DNA of 64,000 nt from Dimorphilus gyrociliatus (lineage: Eukaryota > Annelida > Polychaeta > Dinophilidae): positions 2,342,504 to 2,406,503 of the forward strand of contig CAJFCJ010000003.1 of NCBI GenBank assembly GCA_904063045.1, read 5' to 3'. The notes beneath the pieces are model-generated. The model was not told the origin of the DNA. It did not search any database and saw only the letters and a program-made list of their open reading frames with translations. The translations under genes were made by a program, and so were the position numbers. Below are positions 36,772 through 49,342 of this stretch, in pieces; within the stretch, counting starts at the first letter, position 1, and each line of letters begins with the position of its first letter.

Positions 36772-39700
36772 ATGGAGTCTATCTTGCTATTGAATAAAAG
36801 GAGAAATTTTCACAAATTGTTGATAAATATATTAATTATCATTGGATTTTTAGGTTCAAGTACAAATTCAGAAACGTGTTCAGTTACAAAATTAAAGTTC
36901 GCTATTATCCCTGGGTAATTCTTCAGTGCAATTTAAACTTTACACCAAAGCAATGATAAAATTATTCTCACAGGGACTTGAGAGTTGTCTATAATGACTC
37001 AGGGAGATATCATGATTACACGTTCAACTTATGTAATGCTGTAAGCTGTGGAGATAGTACTGACGCTGTTATGTGTAACAAAACGACCGCCACATCAACA
37101 CCATTCGGTAATAACTATATTAATTTAACTTCAAAGCAAGGATAAAGTATATATTCATTTCTTTCTTCTCATTTAGCGGAACTTAAAAGTGTTAATATAA
37201 CAAACGATGACAGCTCAACAATATTAGATTTTACTGACAATAAGAAAGAACAAAACTTGAATGTTCTCTTGTTATGTGGTAAAACTCTGGTAAAAAGATA
37301 CTTGATTATTTCTATCATTTGTTTATCTTTAATTGAAAATTTTCTTTGAAGGGAACACCAAAAATTACTGTAGAAGAACACTCTGAAAACACCGAAGCAG
37401 TTTCTATAAAATGGGAAACAGGAAGTGCATGTGCAATTCCTCCAGCAAGAAAATTTGTGCCATGTTATGCTTATAACAAAAATCATGAACTGATTGATTT
37501 AAATCCTTTGGGTTTGAGAAATCCTTTTAAATACTTAATGTCTGATAATTCTACTATTCACATTTCTGTATGCTCAACCATTCCAAGTAAACATTTAAAG
37601 GATTGCTCATCTGAGGCTGTATGCAAAACTTTCGCTGATGAAAAAGCAAAAAAATTGGGAAGACCTTCGAAAGGAATTCAGCTAAACGACGACGAATCTT
37701 TAACAATTACTTATAAGTCTGCTACATCCGAAACAAAAGTAACTTTTCGCTGTCCTAAAGATGACACTGGAATAGGTCAAATCAAATTAATCAGTAACAT
37801 TGAAGATAGTTATGAATTTGAAATAGAAACTGAATACGCATGTCCTCTGAGGAATCAAATAGTCAAAGGAAATAAATTGACTATGGAGAAAAATGGAATT
37901 AATTTCGATTTAGCCGTATTCTCAGACAACGCCTACAATACTTCAACTGACAAATATACATATTTCATAGGTTTTAATAAAGGCTCAAAAATATTAGAGG
38001 CCTGTGGTTTGGAACATGCATTGGCCTGCCAGAAATATCAAAACTCAAATCAAAAGATTGGAGGTTTGGATGAATATTTAAGTTATTTTGATGGAAAGAT
38101 TACTTTAACTATTAAAGATGGAAGACCTTGCCGAGATAAATTTCACCGTCAAACAATTATAGATTTCATATGTGATCCAAGCGCTAAAAATGTTGTTCTG
38201 AAACATATTAGAGAAGATCACTGTTTATATTTCTTTGAAGCTTATACAAAACAAGCCTGCCTGCATAATAATAGAAAAATATTTCAACCCTGTCTCGTTG
38301 AACACAATGGACAAGTATTTGATATATCTCCCTTGAAAAATAAAAATTGGAGAGTTCTTCCTCAAGACAATGAAAATAAAGATGAAATTTTTATATCTCC
38401 TTGCTCATTCTTGAATCCTTCAAGTGAAGAAATAAAATGCAATCATATTCCGACCAGTGTATGTCTTAGCAAACCAGATGATAAATATGGTTTTAGATAC
38501 GGTAATTTATCTATGAGTCCTGTTTACGATAAAGACACTAAAAGTTTGAAAATGACCTCTGTTGGTGGAGATCTCTACATTGGTAATAATAAACCACGAA
38601 AAGCAGAAATCAATTTTGAATGTGGTACTGACGAAACGTCAACTCCGACCTATATAAAAGAAGAAAATATCCTCTACATAGATTGGTTTACCAAATATGC
38701 TTGTCAATCAAATATCATTGTCGGTGATGAATGTAAAGTTAGCGTTAATGGATATGATATAAATCTATTTCCATTGACCCACGAAGTATTTACAATAAAT
38801 GGAACTGATGAATATTATAAATTAAAAATCTGTAATAATTTTGAATTATCGAACTGGGCAGCACGCCGGTGTGTCAAGGACAAGTAAGTTAACTGTTCTT
38901 TTAATTTATAGATAATTTACAAATTTTATTTTACCTTAAACTTTTTTACTCATAATCTCTTACCGATCAGATGTAAAGACCTTGCTCCAGCTAATCAGAA
39001 ATTGCAGTATAAAGATCAAGTTTTGCAATTAATATATTCAGACAAGGGTTCACCGAAAGTAAAGATTAGTTTTATATGTGATCGAGATGTCTCCTTAGCG
39101 GAACTAGAAATTTCTGTAAGTATATTCGAGTTGTTGAATTGATTTTAATTATCAAATTTGTTTAGCAACGGAATAAGGCAACAACTGCAATTGAAGTAAG
39201 AACTCCTCATGCATGTATTAACCCATCTATGGAATGTACTTACATAGATAGAAAAGGAAATAAGTTTGATCTAACAAAACTTGCTGGAATATCATATGCA
39301 ATAGAAGATTCGAAATATGATTACAGATTTTCTATTTGTACACCTTTGAAAGATGTTCCTTTTAATTGCCATGAAACATCTACCCTATGCGCCAAAGATA
39401 AGGAAACCGAAGTATAAGTTAATTATAAACTTGTTGTAAATCTTTAAACTTATTCCTTTTCTTTAGGAAGTCCTTCCAGAAATTGCCACAATCACAGGCG
39501 CTAAAATGGAAGATCTCGGTGGACATATACTTATCACTTATCCAAATCCGGAGGACGGTGAACAAAATAAAACTCATATATCTTTTCAATGTTCAACGCA
39601 ACAATCTTACACTATATTGACCGACTTCGCTTATAATCATATTATCAACTTTCATACTCCACTGGTTTGTCCTGTTAAACATTATGAAAACCGAAAAAAT

Positions 39701-42700
39701 TGCTCTATTGAATATCAAGGTCAAAAGTATTTGATTGAACCGATTAAAAAGACTATTCAATTGAAAATTAATGATAAAGAAGAAGATTTTACATTGCAAG
39801 CTTGCGGTGAAAAATCAGGAATTTATAAGAATGACGAGCAATATTATTCATCAAATAATGAGTTAGAGACGATAAATGATCATAGAACTAACTTCAAAGT
39901 TGACTTTACACAAATAGATAAAAAGAAACCAAATTTAGAAGTCAGATTTGGATGCGATAGGAAAAAACAAACGAAAGTTAGAGTTAAAGAAGATGACTCA
40001 ACAATTGTGATTATTCTTTGGATAGCTGAAGTTTGTGAATACAAAACAAGCGTTGGTTGTGAGACGCCTCAATTCAGTTTTGATTTCTTGAGGTCGAAAC
40101 CCTATTACGAAATTGAAGATACCAATGGAAAACTTTTCTTAAGTATATGCCAAAGCCTGCCACCAAAATTCGAAGGCCCTTGTAGAGGTGCAGGCGCTTG
40201 TTTAGAATATAAGAATGGTACAAAAGTTTCCTTAGGATACTTGCAATCTCATTTAGAATCCGATGGAGATGGTGCAATAATTACTTACAAAGGTGGTAAA
40301 AAATGTAATGGCGCCTCTAAAGTTACTATAACGTTTCTAGTCAAAGATGGTTTTGAATTTAAACGTCAGGGAACAGATGATTGCGAATATAATTTTCAAT
40401 TTTTAACTCCTGCTTACAAGAATAGTGAAAAGAGAATTGGTTCTGATTGCTCGGTTACAGATCCAGTTTATAATTACAAATTTGATCTTTCGTCGCTGAA
40501 AGCCAAAACAAATAAAGTTGAATCAAACGACAAGCAGTATAACTTTTTTCTAAGCGTCTGTCAAGCTGACAAAAATAGTCCGTGTGAAAAAGGAATTGGA
40601 GCTTGCCAAGAAATAGTACAAGATCCTGTTGCGAAAAAAATGATGATGGGAAATATTAATGATAAATTACAATGGGTTAATCAAAAATTGAGACTGAAAT
40701 ATACAGGTGGTACAAAATGCCATGGAATATTTAAAAGATCAACCGTTATAGACTTCATTTGCGATAGACAAGTGGAAAAGATTGTATACATTAATGAAAC
40801 AGAGAATTGCGAATATCAATTCGAATGGTTTACAGCATTGGCCTGTAGATCGTTTGAGACAACACCTACATGCTCAGCTGAGGACTCAAAAAATAATAAA
40901 ATCTATAATTTTTCACCTCTGACAAAGACATCTTCAAACTATATTGTAGACGGTAAAGACGTAAAATTTGCTATAAATTTATGCGCCCCAGTAATTGATA
41001 AACCCTATAAGGTTGGTCAGATAGGTGTAAACTGTCCAGCTCATAGCTCTGTTTGCCTACTTAAAGATCATGAAAAATCAGAAATGTTAAGTTCGGTTGT
41101 AGCAACAGAATTCAGTGTATCTGATGGAAAAGTTGATATCAATTTTAAGGATTCAAAACATAAAGTGAATATAGCAGCAGAATGTTCAGAAAACGAAGGT
41201 GAACCAGAATTTGTTTCGCAAGAAGAAAAAGATAGCATTAAAGAATATAAATTTATATGGTCAAGTAAATATTTTTGTCCAATTGATACAAAACCTGATG
41301 AAACAATTGGTAAAGATTGTAAAGTAATTGATAAAGAAACTGGGTATGTTTTCGATTTAAATCATTTCAGTAAAACACCACTTACGTTTAAAACTGAGAA
41401 ATATGAGTACAAAATATCTTTCTGCCATTTATTGAAAGAAGAGGAGACTTCATGTAAGAATTCGTACGCCTGTCAAACCGAATTATCAGGTTTAAAGAAA
41501 AGTTTTTCACTGGGAACAAAGAAATCAGCTGTAGAGTTTAAAGGAGGAGCCATCTACGTAAATTATACATTAGGCAATAAATGCAGTTCGAAAAAGGAGA
41601 GAAATATTTCTATTGCTATTAAATGTCCTGAAACAAGTCAAATAGATTTGGAACCACAAATTATAGAAATATCTCACTGTGACTATTCTATGACGTGGTT
41701 TACAAAACAAATGTGCGAAAGACCGATGAAATGTTCTGTAAAAAATAATAAAAATAGATATTTCGATTTATCTGATCTGATCCTGAATAAGGAAAGCTAT
41801 AAAGTAAAAACAAGTAAATATACACTGTATTTTAATCTTTGTGGATATGTAAGAGGAATGAAAGATTGTTCATCAGACTCTTTTGCATGCGCAAAAGTAA
41901 TTGGCTCAAATCAATATCTTAGCTTGGGCTCTGGACTGAATGATAAGCCTTTAGAATATAAAAATGGTGCGATTCATGTCTTCTACAGCAATGGTAGTGC
42001 CTGTACTGAAGATAAATCAAAAAGAGTAACAACAAAAATCATAATTGACTGCGGTTTAGAAACTTCAATGCGTGCGGAGTATTACGATTGTACATTTTTA
42101 ATATACTGGTCTATGCCAAGACTTTGCGAAGAAACTTGTGTGAAAAGCGTGCAAAGAGATTTTGGATATAATCTTAATAGTATTCTCAGTGATATTTCCA
42201 AATCCAATACGAAGCTCGGAGATTGTCTTAAGAGTAAGGATCATAAATGTTCTGCTATCAAATATCAAGATGCATCTTACGGTTCGTGGGAAAGTTGTAA
42301 CTATAAAAAAATAAGTGACGGCTTTGAAGTTAATTTCAACAATGGTGATAAATGTTCTGAAGGAAAGAAATCCTCGAAGTTTGTGATAGCATGCAAAGAC
42401 AAGCAGTTTTTGAGGGAGTATATGAAAACGGATTGTGAATTGTCATTTGTGTACGAAACTCCTCAAGCTTGCCCAACTCAAAAAGTATTATGTGCATCTG
42501 ACCACTACAACCTAAGTCCTCTAATGAACGAAATTAATCACGTGAAAAATAAAGACAGTATCTATCATGTTGGAATTTGTAATGGGATAAAAAACATAGA
42601 TGGTTGTCCTAAAAATACCGTTGTATGTTTGGAAAAATCTGGTAAATTTCTCCCTATGGCGTACCTTAATACTAAAAAATTACAAGAGTTTGAAAAAACA

Positions 42701-44045
42701 AATGAACCTCTTGTACTAACATATACTTCCGCCCCAATATATTATACAGAATGCGGTAATAAATACGTTCAAGTAGCAATTTATTTCATTTGTGATAAAG
42801 AAAATATTGGTGCTATGGAATTTATATCATGGTTGTTAATTACTTTTCAATCAAATGCTTAATAGTTAATGGGAAAATTATTTACTTTTTTCTTCAAATA
42901 GGGACAGTGATAAATGTCAACTAAGTTTACGGTGGAAAACGTATTACGGATGCCCAACTACTAAGTAATAATTTACCTAACTTGAGATTTTATGTATAAT
43001 CTATTAGTATTATAATATTTTCTTCCATTCCAAAAGGCATTTAGTTCAAATAAAAGATGGAATAATCAAGGAAGGACCGTTTGTTATAGATTTATCAAAT
43101 TCCAGCGTATATAAGAAAACAACTGTAACCGATGCGAAGAGTAACAAAAAAATTACAATTAATTTGGCTGAAAAGAAGGGAGCTATTATCAGCTCAGAGG
43201 AGAATGATAAAACAATAGCTAAGGCTTCAAATATCAAGTATTATATTGAGAATTATCAATTTCTAATGACAAGTCGATTGAGTTATTATTCAACTACCGT
43301 CTATTTTCAATGTTCTGATAAAGATGTAAAAAAAATATTCTTTTTCTTTTATTATTTTTTAAATGAATAACAGGTTTTGTTTCATTCTTTTGTTCTTTAG
43401 GAAAAACCAGAATTAAGTATACGTGAAGATAGAATATACACTATCAATTGGAAAACTAAAGCTACGTGCCTTACTAAACCTTTGAAAAATTCCAAAACGT
43501 AAGTTTTTAAAAGAATACAATAGTTTTTAATATTTATTATTAAAAAATTATGATTATTATTTAGAGTTGTCAAGAAGAATTCGAATAAATTGAAAATCTT
43601 TATGATTATAATTGGTTGTTTAATTTGTTTGTTAGTTGTTGGTATAGTTTTTGTTAAAAGAAGAAGAATTATGCTTTATTGGAGGAGGAGAAGGTTTAAT
43701 GCAGATTACTATGCCAATATTGAAGATGATGAAGATCATCTAATAGACGCTGCTGAAAATGTTGCCTTTTCTGAAGAGTGCAATATTAGGGGATCACCTT
43801 TTAGTAATGATGTGCAGGTTGAGTGGCATTCGCAAAAAAGAGACGATAAACTCATTACCGGAGATGACCTAGGATTTGGTTCGGATAATGACAGACCTCA
43901 AACTTCTGTCAAGCAGAAGAAAAACCAATCAAAGAAGAAGAAGGGAGATAAACAAAAACATTCTTCATCCACACCCTCAGTATCATCACTGCCATCAAAG
44001 AGTAAAAGGTATAGAGAAGATAGTGACGATGACTTGCTTGTTTAA
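36772..44045 (+). CDS. IGF2R: Cation-independent mannose-6-phosphate receptor (IGF2R)
   Basis: Eleven exons (36772-36914, 36974-37107, 37177-37289, 37352-38883, 38971-39115, 39166-39411, 39467-42831, 42902-42964, 43037-43325, 43401-43498, 43565-44045) join in frame to 2202 residues (human about 2490). The receptor carries lysosomal enzymes from Golgi and cell surface to endosomes. After a signal sequence I count 15 MRH repeats by their closing pattern (C.Y.F.W.T...C), the vertebrate number. Repeats 3 (HRQTIIDFIC, then EDHCLYFFE) and 9 (KRSTVIDFIC, then ENCEYQFEW) keep the Arg, Glu and Tyr expected for mannose-6-phosphate binding, the same repeats that bind in vertebrates. One membrane helix (FMIIIGCLICLLVVGIVFV) precedes a tail of about 130 residues with YANI (YxxI) and a terminal acidic dileucine SDDDLL, the GGA/AP-1 sorting signal. 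No fibronectin II insert was recognised. Confidence 0.93.
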
Positions 44046-44725
44046 TTACTACATTTTTATATCTCTCTATGATCTAGAAACAATTTTCATTTATCAAATA
44101 TAAATCTTTGCTAGCTCTTTCCTAAACAAAATTAATTTAATTAATAATGAAATTCAAGTGATGTCTAATATCTAATACGAATGTCTTTCATCTGTATACA
44201 TTAATGGTTGTCTCGATTCTTGCATCAGTGACAGTTTGTCTGTGTTTATAATTCTTTGAAATCGTTCCTTACGTCTAAATGACAATTTATTATTAAATAA
44301 ATAAATAAAAGGAGAGAAAACAGATTTATCCACTAATAAAGGCTTTTGAAAGAAATATACTTTGTCGAATAAAATTGTTTTGACTAATAGTATAAATATT
44401 AATATTTTTCTTATTATTTAACTTTTTACGAAATCACATAACAACCGAACAGGATCATGCTGTTGTCCATGAATACAAGGTTCTCTAGACTAGTTAATTT
44501 TCATAATCGTTTAATATCTCTCTTCTTTCCCTATTCTGGATTATTTACCTTGTTTTTTGAATGTCCATAACTACGTTTTCAGTCATGCGGTTGCCTTGAA
44601 TTATCGGCTAAAGTTGAATATTCTAGTTTTCGTTCACTCTTAACTCATGTACTCATGAAGACTCCTCTTTCATTTACATTTTTTGAAAGTTTTGATTTAT
44701 GTTTCTGAAATTTTACCAAAGCTAA
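44046..44725. other. Intergenic, no gene
   Basis: 680 bases between two plus-strand genes, AT-rich, with no coding or structured signal noticed. Confidence 0.5.
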
Positions 44726-46423
44726 ATGGACAACGGTAAAGATTTTCGGTCAACTCATGAGAAAAACATGCAGTTGTACCGAGATAACTTGGATCTATTA
44801 AGAAGATTGGATATAGATATGTCCTACAATAAATCCATGTCGGCCAATTCTAGACCCGTCACGTCCAAAGCAAGAAAATCTGCAAAATCTTCAGAACGTA
44901 AGAAAAGAGAATCTCCTAAAAATCTTGAAACTGTTGCTACAAACTTTCTAGAGAGGACTGATAGAATTGAAAATGAAAATGTGACTCTAAGACAAGACAA
45001 TGAAAGATTATTGAGTAGCATGAATAAAATCATTGAAGAAAACAAATCGAATGATGATGAATTACATAGATTGAAGAGCGAGAATGCTGAATTAATTGAG
45101 AAATGTGAAGAACTAAAAGAGGATAATCAAGCTTTAAAAATTCAACTAAATGATTCGTCGAACTCAAAATCGGATAGAGTAACCAATTTGGAAGAAAGCC
45201 ATGACGAACTCCAATTGGAAATTGAAAGATTGCAAAATCAACTATCAAAGGAACAATCAGAAAATGAGAGTCTAACTCAAAAGATAAGAGAAACTATGAA
45301 ATCGAATAAACAAGAATTAATTCGCAAAGAAGAAGAGATCGAAAATTTAAAAAGGGACAAGAGAAGGTTAAATGAAAAAGTTGGTGATTTACAAGAGGAA
45401 ATTGATAACTATCATAGCGATTCAAAGAAATCATCAAACGAACTTCAAGAAGAATTAGAAGGACTACGAATGGACTTGAAGGAAGGTGTTCAAAAATTAA
45501 AAACGTTGAAAGGTGATTATAATAACTTAGAAGAGAAATACGAACGGCTCAAAGGAGAGAGGAGTAAAGATTTTATGGCAGAATTCGAAACTGATGAAAG
45601 GATACAAGATTTGGAGAAAGAATTAAGAATTTCAAATCAAAAGTATAAAGACTTAAACGAAGATTACGAAAGCATGAAAGATAAATATAAAAATTTAAAA
45701 ACGAAAAAAGAGAAGAGCGCAAGCGCGGAAATTGAAATCTCCTCTGCAAAAGAGAATTATCAAAGAGTTCTAGAAGAGAAACAAAACGTCATAATCAAAT
45801 TAGAAGAGTTGAAAGACGAAAAGATAAAATTAAATAGTGATTATGAAAAATTGAAATTACTAAATGATGAGGGTAAAAGACAGTTAGAAGCTCTAGAAGC
45901 GTCTACCTTAAATTTAACTAATTCGTTAAGTGTTAAAAATAGGCAAATATCGGATTTAAGAAAGGAGTTAGAAATGTCTCAATCAGATATTCAACAATCC
46001 AGAAATGAAAGAATATCATTGGACTCCCTTCAATCGCAATTGGAAGATATTCAAAGCGCCCATAGAAAGTTAATAGACGATAATAGAAGATTAAAGAATG
46101 AATTAAATCAAAAGAAAATGCTGCATGTACAAAGTTCAAACGTCGGCTCGGATTTCGAGCGGGAGTTACAATCTACAAGAGCCAAATTAAAAAAAGCCGA
46201 TAATAGAATAATTGAACTTGAAAGTTGGCTAGATGAGATCTATTCAACAGATGTTCTTACAAATCGAACTAGTCCGTCGAGTCTTCCGTCTTTAACGAGT
46301 AGGGGAAAAGAGCCGATGATATTGGAAAACGGCTTTAGACGTTACTACTCACTTGGGGGTAAAGAAGGTTATAGATATCGTTTCATTAAATCTAAAAGAA
46401 CTACTGACTTAACCTCGAAATAA
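44726..46423 (+). CDS. Long coiled-coil protein, intronless
   Basis: A single uninterrupted frame of 565 residues. Residues 1-70 are basic and probably disordered (SKARKSAKSSERKKRE). From about 70 to 510 it is almost continuous heptad coiled coil rich in Glu, Lys, Leu and Asn (for example LRQDNERLL, LQEEIDNYH, LEELKDEKIKL). The last 50 residues are non-coiled and include a compact motif FRRYYSLGGKEGYRYRF that may be the most conserved part. Such proteins are common among centrosomal, ciliary and cytoskeletal components. I cannot assign an orthologue. Lack of introns is unusual for this window and could mean a retroposed copy, though the frame is intact over 1.7 kb. Confidence 0.8.
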   Translation: MDNGKDFRSTHEKNMQLYRDNLDLLRRLDIDMSYNKSMSANSRPVTSKARKSAKSSERKKRESPKNLETVATNFLERTDRIENENVTLRQDNERLLSSMNKIIEENKSNDDELHRLKSENAELIEKCEELKEDNQALKIQLNDSSNSKSDRVTNLEESHDELQLEIERLQNQLSKEQSENESLTQKIRETMKSNKQELIRKEEEIENLKRDKRRLNEKVGDLQEEIDNYHSDSKKSSNELQEELEGLRMDLKEGVQKLKTLKGDYNNLEEKYERLKGERSKDFMAEFETDERIQDLEKELRISNQKYKDLNEDYESMKDKYKNLKTKKEKSASAEIEISSAKENYQRVLEEKQNVIIKLEELKDEKIKLNSDYEKLKLLNDEGKRQLEALEASTLNLTNSLSVKNRQISDLRKELEMSQSDIQQSRNERISLDSLQSQLEDIQSAHRKLIDDNRRLKNELNQKKMLHVQSSNVGSDFERELQSTRAKLKKADNRIIELESWLDEIYSTDVLTNRTSPSSLPSLTSRGKEPMILENGFRRYYSLGGKEGYRYRFIKSKRTTDLTSK

Positions 46424-46780
46424 GTTAATAGTATTAGCTTAAGTTTCTCTTTCAACCCCCGCAGACTGTGTGATAAATAACTAAATATATGTCAATAATT
46501 AAACAAAAACATAATAAAATTTGTATAGCCTCAGGTAAAGTCGTAAAGTTTCCATTAACAAGTCAACTAGAATAAGATAAAAATTAGGCAGTTACATAAC
46601 TAAACAATGATGGCTACTCTTACATTTAAATTTTTATCAACTAGTATACATTACCTTTCCTCAAATTCTTATCTAATGTCATCTTATTTCACTTAAACTA
46701 TCCCACGAGAGCATTCTCGACTTTAACTTTCACTAATATGGTTACCCGTTCCCGTTCAAGTTTGCCAATAATTAAAACTA
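46424..46780. other. Intergenic spacer
   Basis: 357 bases of AT-rich DNA between two plus-strand genes. No features seen. Confidence 0.5.
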
Positions 46781-49229
46781 ATGCGATCGCCCACCAGTTT
46801 GTGTTTACTGATTAGAAGAGAGATCATTTGCTTCTTTTCTCTTAAGAAAGTCCATTCTTTAGTAGAAAAGAAGATGGGAACCATTGATGAAATAGTTAAG
46901 TGTATCATAAATATAGTAATATCCTATATCTCTTTATTCATTAATTATTTCATTTCAAAGAATAAAGTTAAAGTGGATATTGTTCGTCGTATGAAATATC
47001 CCAGAAAACGGTATTTAATTCAAAATTCGCCACCAACTGAAGAAGAATATGAATTAGCTTTGGAGAGTGTAGATTTATGCTGGGAAGCGTTTTTAAACTA
47101 TAAAAATAAAAATGACTTAATCAAGTTTTTAAAGCATAATTTTGAAATGTTCTACGAACTTAGTTTAAGAAGAACTGCTTTGATAGATAATTCTACAGAT
47201 CAATTTAAGGTTCCTATTCTATTTTTTCATCATCTTACCTAATTTCTATAAAGTATTTACCTTTCTTTGTTTATTTACTTTAAAGATAAGACAAATGAAA
47301 AATATAGCAAGATACTATATCATAAAAAATCATGGAACTGTAACTAGACCATCGTTCGATTTCATTGGACCGTTAAAGGTTTGCGGAGTTCATCGTGATG
47401 TAAAATATTGTTATGAATGGTGTAAAATCTTACAAGAAATTGGAGACGATTGTTTTAAGTTTTCTTTGATAGGAGATTCCCGTAAAGCTTATTTCTACGG
47501 CTGTGTTTTCCTAAAATCGACTGTTGCTAAAATCTACGGAGAGAACGAGAAATATAAACCAATTCTAACTCAAATAGCATTAAAATTATTAGATGTTGAA
47601 TTTCAATGTTATTTAGATGATAAATCGTTTGATCTTTGGGAAAGTCGACTAACAACTGCTTATATGAGTAAGTTAGCTGGAAGTAAAAAAAAATCATTAA
47701 TTATTTAATACTATCAGTATATAATGATTATCGATATGCTTTTAAGTTGTTCCTGACATAAAGAGGATGGATCAGTCCTTTTCTCATTTGTATCTTAGAC
47801 TGGCTGAAATATGGAGAGATGGCAATCAGATTAATATGGCTTTACGATGTATTGAATTAGCGGAAGATCGTCAGAATGTTTGTTGATTTGCAAAGATTTT
47901 ATTTATCTAATTACTCCTTTTAAAATATTAAGGAAGAAGTGTTTGAAGGAAAACGGAGTCAACTTGATCAGAATGTCCTTACATTAAAAAGAGAATTACA
48001 AGATATGTGGATGTCAAGACAAAAGGGAGATGGTAACGAAATCATAGATAATGCAAGTAGAAACCGTCATAAACCATTTTAAAATACCTTAAACCTTTGA
48101 TTTTCTCCAATTGACAGTATTATCTGAAAGAAGCATCTACTTACTTAAGTTGTACTGAACTATGCTTTGATTCAGCAGAAGATAGCGAGAACTTTGAAAC
48201 GAATCAAAAAATTAGGTACATATGGAAAAAAGAAGCTGCTGAGCTCTGTTGGCTTGAATGGTTGGAGATAAATAGTACATATTTTGATAATGAGATAAGG
48301 GAACATTTGAGTACCATAATTTCTGACTTTATAAGAGTAACAATAAAACGACAGAAACATAAAGAAGATCGCTATCTTATAGTTGGTTTATTTCCAGTGT
48401 AATTAATTTGACAATAGCCCATTGATTATTTCTGTTATTTTTGCACAGATGACTGCAGCAACTGCAATTTGCCGTTTAGGATTAATAAATTGCGTGTCGA
48501 GAAACATAGTAAAAGATATTGAGACTCTTTTCGACAAATGTAATATTCCCCCAACAGAGGTATATTATGCTTTTTTAATTATGTAATAATTTCGAGTTAA
48601 CATGTTTCTTGCAGAATGATTTATTCAAAATTGCTACCATTTGTAAATTTTTGGGGAATGAGTGTTATCGTTATGACAATCGATTAACAAACTCTATTAA
48701 AGCTTTTAATAGTGGAACGGAACTGCTTGACTTGTTAAAGAAAAAATTCGGTTCATCCGCTGCGCAAGACAGAAAAGTTAGACAGTTAGCAGTTCATTTA
48801 AGAAGAAACAAAGCGTTAGCTCAATTAAAACTAGCCAAAGAGGTTATATTTATCATGGGTTATCCCATATTATACTTTATTACATTTTAACGTTAACCTA
48901 AAGGAACCAGATTATTATTGTGATGTTGCACTGAAATCGGCTCAAGAAGCTTTATATTTATCCCCCCCAGCTGATATTGAAGGTATGACATTTTATGTCA
49001 TAGCAAAAATTTACAAGGAAAAGAATGAAATACTTAAGGCCTTATCTTACGCTCTAGACGCAAAACAATGCGAAGTGGTAATAAATACATTTGTTGAGTT
49101 GTCGTTCATTAAAATTAAGACTTTTGAACCTTTTTCCAGCTCTCAATACAAGAAGGAATGAAAACTCGGATAGACCCTTCAATTGATCAATTAGAGCGGG
49201 AATTAAGTATGAAATTTAGCGAAATATGA
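46781..49229 (+). CDS. Helical-repeat (TPR-like) protein, unassigned
   Basis: Nine exons can be joined: from the ATG at 46874 to 47209, then 47286-47667, 47747-47877, 47933-48032, 48131-48381, 48449-48559, 48615-48842, 48904-49074, 49140-49229. They give 599 residues, exactly in frame. An earlier in-frame ATG at 46781 would add 31 residues. A hydrophobic segment near the N-terminus (IINIVISYISLFINYFI) could be a membrane anchor. The rest is predicted helical hairpins resembling TPRs: LYLRLAEIWRDGNQINMALR, ATICKFLGNECYRYDNRL, FYVIAKIYKEKNEILKALSY. The join 47667 to 47747 uses a strong GTAAGT donor and links what otherwise look like two genes. The splice acceptor near 48131 has an alternative at 48115. 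No family name can be given. Tail-to-tail with the Notch-ligand gene. Confidence 0.65.
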
Positions 49230-49342
49230 CAGAAAAAAGAATCCAAGTGTTCACAAACTGATTATATTTTATTGATAATAATTTTTTTTTAAATAGAAAA
49301 AACAGTATTTTTTTAAGATCAAATAAAAATAGCTCTCCATTC

